DNA from: Anaerolineaceae bacterium
GTDB taxonomy: Bacteria; Chloroflexota; Anaerolineae; Anaerolineales; Anaerolineaceae
Direction: 5' to 3'
DNA: 12,446 nt
Assembly (NCBI GenBank): GCA_028714615.1
Contig: JAQTMA010000105.1
Span: 1 to 12,446, forward strand
Below the pieces are notes generated by a model. It had not been told where the DNA came from. It ran no database searches and worked only from the letters and a program-made list of their open reading frames with translations. The stretch's first letter is position 1; every line of letters begins with the position of its first letter. Positions 6,428-12,446 of the stretch are shown here, in pieces. The position numbers and the translations under genes are program-made.

Positions 6428-7138
6428 ATGTCTACTCCTATCATTACTCAGTCTGTGAACCGGCATGACGATACCCTGTTTTGGGCAGGGATCGCCCTCG
6501 CAGTTGGCGCTTTCGGCGTCTTCGTAACCAGCATTTTTTATGGTTTATCTCCCATACCTGCAGCTCTTCCAATTCCCAATCCCTCCCTTTCGGATGCTGT
6601 CCAAGGCATGCTGGTAGGCCGCGCTACCCTGCTGATTGCGGGTAGAGTCGGGATCATTTTTGACATCGTCCTTGCGGCGGCCACGCTCCTGCTCATGGTA
6701 TACCGCTCTCCCGCTGGCCTGTCGATCGAAAGGATGGGTTGGGCGCTGGTAACGATCAGCGTTCTCACCTTCGTTCTGGTTGATTCGCTCTCCGCTGGAG
6801 TTCTGACCCAACTGGCAGCGCTCGATGGGGCCATCGGGTTTGCCGGCTTCAAGCTCCTCTTCGATACGCTTTTCATCCTGGGAGCCATATCGTTCGGACT
6901 CGGGGCAATCCCAATCCTGATCAGTGAAATGAAATCGGAAATGCCCGTGTTGGCCCGGCCTTTCATCTGGGTGGGCCTCTTGACAGCCTGCCTGGGTCTT
7001 GGCGCCGGGCTGCTCTATTTTGCTAATGTTAGCCTCCCACTCGTGGTTGGTGTTTCCATCGCGGGGGGTTCGTTCATCTTTGGCTTATTTGGGATTCAAA
7101 TTGCGCGTTCATCACGTCCAAATCCAGGGATGGTATGA
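6428..7138 (+). CDS. Polytopic membrane protein of unknown function, TetR-regulated
   Basis: A 236-residue integral membrane protein with about six hydrophobic segments (near 17-40, 68-92, 103-127, 141-165, 178-198 and 204-225). A loop after the first segment is rich in Pro and Ser (SPIPAALPIPNPS, 41-53), and VGRATLLIAGRVGIIFD (63-79) contains charged residues near the second segment. I do not recognise the family with confidence; it vaguely resembles DUF4386-like membrane proteins. The frame is open back to an ATG at 6278, but the ATG at 6428 has a good AAGGA ribosome site, begins MSTPIITQ, and puts the promoter and operators outside the coding region, so I chose it. The divergent TetR gene and its paired operators suggest induction by a small, perhaps toxic, molecule. 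No transporter motif proves this. Confidence 0.8.
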   Translation: MSTPIITQSVNRHDDTLFWAGIALAVGAFGVFVTSIFYGLSPIPAALPIPNPSLSDAVQGMLVGRATLLIAGRVGIIFDIVLAAATLLLMVYRSPAGLSIERMGWALVTISVLTFVLVDSLSAGVLTQLAALDGAIGFAGFKLLFDTLFILGAISFGLGAIPILISEMKSEMPVLARPFIWVGLLTACLGLGAGLLYFANVSLPLVVGVSIAGGSFIFGLFGIQIARSSRPNPGMV

Positions 7139-7196
7139 CTGCGCCTTACTTCGCCCATTGCTGCCATTCTGCCCACCCGGGTTTGGGTTGGACGTT

Positions 7197-8298
7197 TCAA
7201 TCGAACAGCCCGGTGTTCGCCCAGATCCAGCCTGCATCGTCTGGTGGTGCGCTTACGGTTTCCTGCAAGCGTTCATAGTCAACCAGGATGAACCAGATAA
7301 CAAACAGGTAGCCGCTATGTTTTGCCTCGACCATCAGATCGTGGAGGAAGTCGCGCTGCAACTGCTCATTTCCGGGGAAGTTAATCTTTTGAACAAGGCG
7401 ATCCTTCGTGGTGTAGCCTGTTTCGCAGATAGCGACCGGTTTATTTGTGTAGGTTCGCAGCCATGCCAGGGGGGCTTGCCACTGCTCGGGTGGCTTTGGT
7501 AGCGCCGGGGGCGCCAAACAACTTTCCAAAATCAGAACCATACGGATAAAAGCCGATTCCAATGTAGTCGCTGGCTTCGACGGCCGGACGAACCTGGTCG
7601 GCCACGCGGGGCTCCATAAGCGACTGTAATACGACCTCCAAGACGAGTTTGACCTTGGGGTGGCTCTGGCGCAATCCGCTCACCGTGTTTAGGTAGAGGG
7701 TCTCAAATTGTGGCCATATGGAGGGTTGCCTGAGTGACATTTCGCTGATCTCGATGCCTAGATTCACATAAGCCGGTTTCAAAATGTCAATCACGGTCTG
7801 CGCATAAGCCAGATATGCCTGTTGGATTTGAGGCGCGTCAAATTGGGCGCCGTCTATTTCGGAAGGAAGCGGCTTGGTAATGTCTTTGGAAACGCCGCAT
7901 TGCTTACTGAGGCTCACCCGATCCTGCTGGGTTGGCGTGATCGCGGCATACACGGCCATATCCTCCGGAATACGTGAGCGCAGGTCACGCAGGTCTTTTT
8001 CCAACCATTGCGGCAAGGGCTTACCATTCAGCATTTCCCGCCAGGGAACACAGGGTCCATCCCGGTGGATTGCATAGATAGTGGAGTTTTCCAAGACAAG
8101 CTGGTGGACTTTATTCAAGGCGTCCATGGACAGGTCATAAGGAAACCCTGTGAATCCATAAAGAACGGGCATGGAGGCGGACGGAACGGGATGGAGGACA
8201 TCGATAGCGTCACCCGGTTTAGCCGGATTGCAAGCCGAAGACACGACTATGGCGACCGTTGCAAGCACTGTAATACAGGTACCCTTTTTCAACCTCAT
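7197..8298 (-). pseudogene. Lipoprotein related to TIM-barrel glycoside hydrolases, split by a frameshift
   Basis: The first frame starts at 8298 (GGAG 7 bases upstream) and gives a signal peptide with lipobox VSSAC (C23), then a barrel-like domain with YVNLGIEISEMS (177-188, candidate acid E183 or E186) and YIGIGFYPYGSDFGKLFGAP (245-264). The homologous continuation then moves to another frame, giving LPKPPEQWQAPLAWLR, the candidate nucleophile motif AICETGY, and VDYERLQETV down to the stop at 7197. The join falls at a run of five G on the plus strand (7507-7511), and one extra base explains it: the whole span is 1102 bases, one more than 367 codons. Without the shift it would be a 366-residue extracellular glycosidase-like lipoprotein of the GH-A clan type, comparable to GH53. 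A homopolymer sequencing error is as likely as a true pseudogene. The flanking genes are a convergent membrane protein and a 300-base gap. Confidence 0.75.
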
Positions 8299-8313
8299 TA
8301 CAGATCTCCGCAT

Positions 8314-8614
8314 TTATATATTCCAGGCATCCATTGGAAACAATCTCAGCGAATCCGTTCGCCGATCCGCCGTTAAAAGAAGATGTCCTTGCCTAATTCC
8401 TTTTCAGAAAATCCCGCATGGGTAGTTCCTTGGGCGGGATGGTCTTCAATACTTGCAAAACAGGGACCTACACAAGCGAGGTGGCCAGGGCGAGAACTCG
8501 TGTTTTGGTGAATAAACCCAAGTATGGCAAAGAACAGTGCGAAAGGATAAATTCCAGAAAAGATCCTCTCGGTGGACGTTTTTCCCCCTGCTTGGAGCAA
8601 CTAGATTCATTATA
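8314..8614 (-). other. Intergenic stretch with a possible decayed membrane-protein fragment
   Basis: This 301-base stretch holds no intact gene I can support. On the minus strand one frame reads GIYPFALFFAILG and a neighbouring frame continues as LFTKTRVLALATSLV, then after a TAG as VPVLQVLKTIPPKELPMRDFLKRN with a stop at 8393-8395. Joined, these look like the C-terminal end of a membrane protein broken by a frameshift and a stop. I cannot name a family, and it may be chance. Confidence 0.25.
8315..8343 (-). promoter_or_regulatory. Candidate promoter for the glycosidase-like lipoprotein
   Basis: On the minus strand TTGTTT (8338-8343) and TATATA (8315-8320) are 17 bases apart. The predicted start (about 8308) falls within the ribosome site for the ATG at 8298, so the leader would be unusually short. 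Either the real start of transcription is elsewhere or the ATG choice is affected. Confidence 0.3.
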
Positions 8615-9541
8615 CTACTTCAGCGCCTCTCTCAAGAACGCCAGGATACGCTCCCGGTAGGGAGCGTCTTGTGGGTCGAGGCCGTTCCCGGTGAAAACCA
8701 GGTGCTCAGCGCCGGGTACGATCCAGCTCTCCACGCGCCCTCCACCCGCCTCAGCCAATAGATAGGCATTTTCCACCGGTATCTGGCTGTCGGCTGTCCC
8801 GTGGATGATCAACACCGGGCGCGGCGAGATGCGGGCGATATCCCGCACAGGGGAGGCCATGGACGGCCAGACCCCGTACAGCGTGGCCAGGGCCATCCGG
8901 ATAAACACCGAGTACGGGGAGATGATCGTGTCCGGCGCACCCATCAAGCGCATAGCCTGGTTGATCACCCGATCGACCGAAGCAAAGGCACTCACGCTGA
9001 TCACTGCCGTCACATCCGGTCGCTGAGCGGCGGTGCGGATAGCAACGGCGCCACCCATCGATAGACCCAGTAGGGCGACCGGTTTGTCTTTCAATTCGGG
9101 TTGAGCCCGGATCCAATCCAGCGCAGCCGTCGCATCGCGCGGTTCTTCAAAAGCCAGTCCAATGCGCTTTCCGCTACTGCGTCCGTGGGCGCGCATATCC
9201 AGCGTAAGCGTGGCATAGCCAGCCTGGTTCAGGAAGACCGCATGGGGGAGCAGGCTGGAGGCGTCTTGTCCATCCATGCCGTGTAGCAACACCACCACGC
9301 CGCGAGCATCCTTAACCGGCGCCCACCAGGCTTTCATGTGGATGCCATCGCTGCTGGTCAGATCGATGGTTTGCGCAGCCAGGTTCAATTCCTCGGGTGT
9401 ATATTCAAATTTCTCTACCCGATGGCTGAATATGCCGTTCACCACGAGCAGCGCTGAGAGGTATAACCCCAAGAAAGTCACCACCAACACCGCGCCGGTA
9501 ACGATTAGTACGCGTCGAACGATCATCTTCTTTGTCATCAT
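8615..9541 (-). CDS. Membrane-anchored alpha/beta hydrolase (serine esterase/lipase-like)
   Basis: A 308-residue protein with one N-terminal membrane segment (about 11-36, VLIVTGAVLVVTFLGLYL) after basic residues, then an alpha/beta-hydrolase domain (about 55-308) that should face outside the cell. Motifs are the oxyanion loop LLHGMDG (85-91), the strand DMRAHGRSSG (115-124), the nucleophile elbow GLSMGG with S161, the acid D251 in HGTADSQIP, and the base H280 in GAEHLVF. The triad is complete, so it is probably an active hydrolase of the BAAT/lysophospholipase-like group. Substrate is unknown. The frame extends upstream to 9619, but that would overlap surE. The ATG at 9541 (weak AGGTG site) lies 28 bases after the surE stop, with ATGs at 9538 and 9565 as alternatives. 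Same strand and close spacing suggest an operon with surE. Confidence 0.9.
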   Translation of the reverse strand: MMTKKMIVRRVLIVTGAVLVVTFLGLYLSALLVVNGIFSHRVEKFEYTPEELNLAAQTIDLTSSDGIHMKAWWAPVKDARGVVVLLHGMDGQDASSLLPHAVFLNQAGYATLTLDMRAHGRSSGKRIGLAFEEPRDATAALDWIRAQPELKDKPVALLGLSMGGAVAIRTAAQRPDVTAVISVSAFASVDRVINQAMRLMGAPDTIISPYSVFIRMALATLYGVWPSMASPVRDIARISPRPVLIIHGTADSQIPVENAYLLAEAGGGRVESWIVPGAEHLVFTGNGLDPQDAPYRERILAFLREALK

Positions 9542-9569
9542 ACGCACCTGGCTAGAGCTTCGCATACGT

Positions 9570-10304
9570 TTATCTCGCTTCTGCGGCGCACGGTTGCAAC
9601 CTCTGCAGCCACGCTTCATCTGTCAGATCCAGGCGGAGTGGGGTCATCGATATCAGACCCTGTTCCACCGCCCGGCGATCGGTATCCTCTTCCGGGTCGG
9701 TCAGGGGACTCGCGGCAAACCAGTAGTGCCGCCGGCCCATCGGATCTTCACCCTCCAGGACCTGGCCGCTGTAGGCCCGCACGGATTGGCGAGTCCAGCA
9801 AATTCCCCCAGGGTTTGGGGGAAGGTTGACGTTAACCAACCTGGGCCGGTGGTCCTCCAGGAGCAACCGGATCACCTGCTCCACAAAAGGCTGCAACGGT
9901 TCGAATTCCGGTTCATCCTCCCCAATGACCAAACTAAACGCAGCCGCGCGCACTCCAAGCAAGACAGCTTGTTTGGCCGCCCCGACCGTTCCGGAGTGCC
10001 ATACGTCGTGACCCAGGTTGCTTCCCAGGTTAATGCCAGAGAGCACCAGGTCGGCTCCCTCCCAGCGGTAGAGGCCCAAGGCAACACAATCAGCGGGAGT
10101 GCCGTTGACCCGGTATGCGTCTAGTGAGTCGATATGCACCCGGTGGTACTGTAATGGCCGTTGAATGGTAATCGATTGCCCCACCGCCGACTGTTCCCCG
10201 TCGGGCGCCACCACTCGAACCTGGCCAAAAAAGCTGGCTGCTCTGGCCAGAGCAATTAACCCGGGGCTGAAAATGCCATCGTCGTTCGTTACTAATATTC
10301 GCAC
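9570..10304 (-). CDS. surE: 5'/3'-nucleotidase SurE
   Basis: A 244-residue protein of normal SurE length. SurE is a cytoplasmic metal-dependent phosphatase that removes phosphate from nucleoside monophosphates and acts in survival and nucleotide salvage. It has the NDDG motif (7-10; metal ligands D8, D9), S39 in EQSAVGQS, and [22 protein letters not shown] (from 89; ligand N92). These positions match the metal site known for the family. [13 protein letters not shown] (66-78) is also typical. I chose the GTG at 10304 because it gives the family's [10 protein letters not shown] start and has GAGG 6 bases upstream; the GTG at 10316 in the same frame has no such site. The alpha/beta hydrolase follows after 28 bases. 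In many bacteria surE is near pcm or rpoS; neither is seen here. Confidence 0.96.
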   Translation of the reverse strand: MRILVTNDDGIFSPGLIALARAASFFGQVRVVAPDGEQSAVGQSITIQRPLQYHRVHIDSLDAYRVNGTPADCVALGLYRWEGADLVLSGINLGSNLGHDVWHSGTVGAAKQAVLLGVRAAAFSLVIGEDEPEFEPLQPFVEQVIRLLLEDHRPRLVNVNLPPNPGGICWTRQSVRAYSGQVLEGEDPMGRRHYWFAASPLTDPEEDTDRRAVEQGLISMTPLRLDLTDEAWLQRLQPCAAEAR

Positions 10305-10333
10305 ACAAAACCTCACTTCAATTCAAAAGATAT

Positions 10334-10376
10334 CGCTTCGATACAACCTGCAACTTCTGCAGAAATGATCGAAGCG
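10334..10376. promoter_or_regulatory. Symmetric nested dyad upstream of surE
   Basis: CGCTTCGAT (10334-10342) and ATCGAAGCG (10368-10376) are perfect 9-base inverted arms. Inside them CTGCA (10348-10352) and TGCAG (10358-10362) pair as well, with 5-base segments on each side and a 5-base centre. The 43-base element is therefore fully symmetric in layout. It lies 30-72 bases upstream of the surE start codon and overlaps the predicted transcription start, so it could be a long operator or an RNA stem at the 5' end of the leader. Confidence 0.5.
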
Positions 10377-10379
10377 CCT

Positions 10380-10408
10380 GATTTACCATTTCATTTTAAC
10401 ATGGTCAA
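10380..10408 (-). promoter_or_regulatory. Candidate surE promoter
   Basis: On the minus strand TTGACC (10403-10408) is followed after 17 bases by TAAATC (10380-10385). The -35 is good (5 of 6), the -10 weak (3 of 6). It sits directly upstream of the nested dyad, giving a leader of about 70 bases. A separate perfect palindrome, TGACATGTCA, lies further upstream at 10467-10476. Confidence 0.35.
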
Positions 10409-10503
10409 TCCTCTCCAAGGTGAACAGCAGCTTAATAATTGGTCAACAGTTAGTAACCTTCGTTCTTGACATGTCATAGTTTAATCAGATCATTCTAACC
10501 ACA

Positions 10504-10542
10504 AAATCCACCAGCCCTAGTCGTCATGTGGTTGGTGGATTT
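10504..10542 (-). terminator. Hairpin terminator after the FecR-domain gene
   Basis: AAATCCACCAGCC (10504-10516) pairs with GGTTGGTGGATTT (10530-10542) over 13 bases with one G/T wobble, around a 13-base loop. It lies 38 bases past the stop of the minus-strand FecR gene. On that strand the stem runs into a T-rich end (TTTTGTGG), which fits an intrinsic terminator though the T-run is short. It would separate the FecR gene from surE. Confidence 0.6.
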
Positions 10543-10579
10543 AGCTATTCAGCAGTCCTTTTGGATTACCGGGTCGTGC

Positions 10580-11839
10580 CTAGTCTGGGTGTGGAGGCGC
10601 TAAGGTCCTCGCCTGGAACGCGATTTCATCCGTCGAGAAGATCACATCGGTTGAAGGAAGAGTTTCGGTGGGTGTGGGTGTTTCGGTAGGAACCGGGGTA
10701 TCAGTAGGCAGGGATGTTTCAGTAGAAGTGGGTGTGAGCGTCAACGTTGGTGTAGTGGTTTCCGTTGGAGAGGAAGTCGGCATAGGAGTATCTGTGTCGG
10801 TCGGCAGAGGTGTATTGGTCTTGGTCTGTTCCGGAGGGGATGTATACGTTGGATAAGGGGTGGCGCTGGGTAAGCGGGTCTTCGTTGGAGTAGCGGTTTC
10901 GGCTGATTCTGGAGGCAAAGATGGTGTGGGTGTTGCCGTCGATGAAGGGCGTCTTTTCACGATTACAACCGCCGTAGGCGAATTGGATGGTGATGGGATG
11001 ATCGTGCGGGTGGGTGTGGGGGTCGCGGTTGGGAGCAAGGTTTGGGTAGCACTCGGTGATGGTGTGATGAGGTCATTTCCGGTGAGTGGGAATGCTTGAT
11101 TGGCGCCTCCGGTTGTTGCTGTTGAGCTTGCTGTAGGGGTGCTGGTGGGTAATAAGCTCACGAAAAGGTTAAGCATCGTTGGGCTGGGCTGACTTGCCCT
11201 CATCAATGGAACCCAGACATCAAAGGGAATCCCTACTGTGACCTTCATCGTACTATCCTGCATGAATTGAGCATTTTGTCCGGGAGTCAGTAAAGTTAAT
11301 CCATTCACCAGGCACTGCCCGGCCAGGCAATCGATCCTTTTCACAATCCCACCATCCTGAATTATTTCGAGACCAATCATCGCCTGGAAAACCCTGACAG
11401 CGACGTCCCCTCCAATCAAGAGATGGGTCGCTGTGCGGCTATCGTTTTCTTTGATGACGATCGCCCGGCCTTTGACGAGATTGAAGGCGAAGTTTCCACC
11501 TGAGCTATCCAAATTTTGACGATTGAACTCGATCGTTGAGGCAGAATCTAGGATCACAGAGGCGCCATCCATCATCCTCAGGCTGGCAATCCCTTTTCCG
11601 GTTTTCACCAGAGTACGCATTTTCCCGGCAACAAGGGCGCCGTCCCTGGCGTTAAGATCAGTAATGCCGTCGCTTACCTTTACCTCCCCACTGACAATCG
11701 TCAGGTAAGCAAGTGGTGCATTCACCGGGAGTAGCGAAGTAACCATCTTGAACACGGCCAAAGAAACGATCAAACAAACAGGCAGCAGCCCTAACGCAGC
11801 CCATTTGGGGACTGCTTTTGGGAGCCATATGAGCATCAT
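10580..11839 (-). CDS. FecR-domain membrane protein with long Pro/Thr/Ser-rich tail
   Basis: A 419-residue protein. After a short cytoplasmic start comes one membrane segment (about 12-34, AALGLLPVCLIVSLAVF). A FecR-like beta-rich domain follows (about 44-195: YLTIVSGEVKVSDG, GALVAGKMRTLVKTGKGIASLRMMDGASVILDSAS, FNLVKGRAIV, TPGQNAQF). C171 and C176 in CLAGQC could form a small disulfide loop. Residues 230-395 are almost only Pro, Thr and Ser with acidic residues near the end (PTDTDTP, PTETPTP), a mucin-like spacer often seen in Chloroflexota surface proteins and possibly O-glycosylated. The last 24 residues (TDVIFSTDEIAFQARTLAPP) are ordinary sequence. No sigma factor or TonB receptor is nearby, so a FecIR-type signalling role is unlikely; surface or polysaccharide-related function is inference. 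AGAGGG lies 10 bases before the ATG. The gene follows an oxidoreductase on the same strand. Confidence 0.82.
   Translation of the reverse strand: MMLIWLPKAVPKWAALGLLPVCLIVSLAVFKMVTSLLPVNAPLAYLTIVSGEVKVSDGITDLNARDGALVAGKMRTLVKTGKGIASLRMMDGASVILDSASTIEFNRQNLDSSGGNFAFNLVKGRAIVIKENDSRTATHLLIGGDVAVRVFQAMIGLEIIQDGGIVKRIDCLAGQCLVNGLTLLTPGQNAQFMQDSTMKVTVGIPFDVWVPLMRASQPSPTMLNLFVSLLPTSTPTASSTATTGGANQAFPLTGNDLITPSPSATQTLLPTATPTPTRTIIPSPSNSPTAVVIVKRRPSSTATPTPSLPPESAETATPTKTRLPSATPYPTYTSPPEQTKTNTPLPTDTDTPMPTSSPTETTTPTLTLTPTSTETSLPTDTPVPTETPTPTETLPSTDVIFSTDEIAFQARTLAPPHPD
10652..11152. repeat. Low-complexity DNA encoding the Pro/Thr/Ser tail
   Basis: The plus strand is made of imperfect GGTGTGGGTGTTTCGGT-like runs that correspond to Thr-Pro-Thr/Ser codons of the FecR-domain protein on the minus strand. 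Such tracts change length easily by slippage or recombination. They also create valine/glycine-rich open frames on the plus strand that are not genes. Confidence 0.75.
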
Positions 11840-11915
11840 CTGGATTTATCCCTCTTCTCATCCCAGAGGCTGATCGTCCAGTTGGACTGATAAGCAGGCA
11901 AAATAAAGCGGATAT

Positions 11916-12446
11916 CTATGCGCATATTACTGGCTTATGTTCAAGCCCTGAGGATACTACCGCTTGAGCAAGCTCTACCGCGCATAAACCATCTTCACCA
12001 GAGACGGCGATTGGCGCTTCACCGCGTACCGCTGCCAGGAACGCTTCATGTTCGACTCGTAAGGGTTCTCTTTTTTCGATACAATAACGCACCATCTTGC
12101 CTTCGCTAACCCCGCGGAGCACCCGTAGTGTATCCCATTCTCCTCCATTGGCTTTGGCGTTCTCATAGAAGTATAGATCTTGGGTCAGGTAATCCACTTT
12201 GAACATGCCGCATTCACCAGTGGCATAGAGCTCACGGATTTTGGTTGGAGTGATCCAGTTGATCAAGAGGGTGCCTATAGCTCCGTTGGATAGGCGGACT
12301 ACTCCGGATAACAGGTCTTCCATTTGGCTGTGAATTCCAAGCTCGGTTTCCGCATAGATCCGGGTGATTTCCGCCTGGGTCACGTAGCGCATGATATCCA
12401 GATCGTGCACAGCCAGGTCAACCACCACGCCAACATCGTTGACCCT
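11916..12446 (-). CDS. Gfo/Idh/MocA-family oxidoreductase (C-terminal part, cut by window edge)
   Basis: The frame is open to the right edge and gives the last 176 residues of an NAD(P)-dependent sugar oxidoreductase. It begins inside the protein with RVNDVGVVVDLAVHDLDIMRYV, which is the conserved start of the substrate-binding domain (HD of VHDLDI near the active site). It then has the beta-sheet domain LSGVVRLSNGAIGTLLINWITPTKIRELY and ends with AFLAAVRGEAPIAVSGEDGLCAVELA, typical of the C-terminus. The N-terminal Rossmann fold and the EKP motif lie outside the window. It resembles WlbA-like UDP-N-acetylhexosamine 3-dehydrogenases and other family members, but the substrate cannot be set from this part. 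The FecR-domain gene follows after 76 bases on the same strand. The true start codon is not in the window. Confidence 0.9.
   Translation of the reverse strand, partial: RVNDVGVVVDLAVHDLDIMRYVTQAEITRIYAETELGIHSQMEDLLSGVVRLSNGAIGTLLINWITPTKIRELYATGECGMFKVDYLTQDLYFYENAKANGGEWDTLRVLRGVSEGKMVRYCIEKREPLRVEHEAFLAAVRGEAPIAVSGEDGLCAVELAQAVVSSGLEHKPVICA

Noticed and set aside
9542..9619. 26-residue N-terminal extension of the alpha/beta hydrolase
   Set aside because: It overlaps the end of surE, is basic and Cys-rich unlike a signal anchor, and comes from the surE coding sequence in another frame.
11009..11034. G-run cluster on the plus strand as a G-quadruplex
   Set aside because: The last loop is about 8 bases and the runs are by-products of the Thr/Pro-coding repeats; no position near a promoter.
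10668..11099. Plus-strand open frames rich in Val and Gly (GVGVSVGTGVSVG...)
   Set aside because: They are the reverse of Thr/Pro codons in the FecR-protein tail. The low-complexity composition is fully explained by the minus-strand gene.

Overview
The window looks like a chromosomal segment of a Chloroflexota bacterium, probably Anaerolineae-like. This is inference from a FecR-type membrane protein with a long Pro/Thr/Ser tail of the TPTPT kind, lipobox lipoproteins, a REP-like GTAGGG...CCCTAC hairpin between genes, and overall protein style. No rRNA, tRNA, CRISPR array, transposase or phage gene was seen.

Region 1 (1-5019) is a copper-handling island. On the minus strand are a TauE/SafE- or DsbD-type membrane protein fused to a cupredoxin domain, a CopZ-like chaperone, and the first 110 residues of a CopB-like P1B ATPase with 19 histidines in its N-terminus. 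Divergently, on the plus strand, lie a complete Cu(I) ATPase (CopA) and a secreted lipoprotein of unknown function. The 206-base divergent gap holds candidate promoters for both sides and two inverted repeats that could be operators. The likely flow is: the chaperone delivers Cu(I) to the ATPases, the ATPases export it, and the cupredoxin fusion and the lipoprotein handle it at or outside the membrane. No copper regulator gene is visible here.

Region 2 (5020-7138) has a palindromic intergenic repeat, the remnant of a PhnD-type phosphate/phosphonate-binding protein, and a TetR-family repressor divergent from a polytopic membrane protein. The TetR gap carries two matching 19-base operators 33 bases apart that bracket a good promoter for the membrane gene. 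This is the clearest regulatory circuit in the window.

Region 3 (7139-10580) is on the minus strand. It holds surE, a membrane-anchored alpha/beta hydrolase just downstream, a 300-base stretch that may contain a decayed membrane-protein fragment, and a lipoprotein related to TIM-barrel glycoside hydrolases that is split by a single-base frameshift at a run of five G. A symmetric 43-base dyad sits upstream of surE next to a candidate promoter.

Region 4 (10504-12446), also minus strand, has a strong hairpin terminator, the FecR/PT-tail protein, and the C-terminal part of a Gfo/Idh/MocA oxidoreductase cut by the window edge. I found no clearly new multi-gene system. The best leads are the copA-linked lipoprotein and the TetR/membrane-protein pair.
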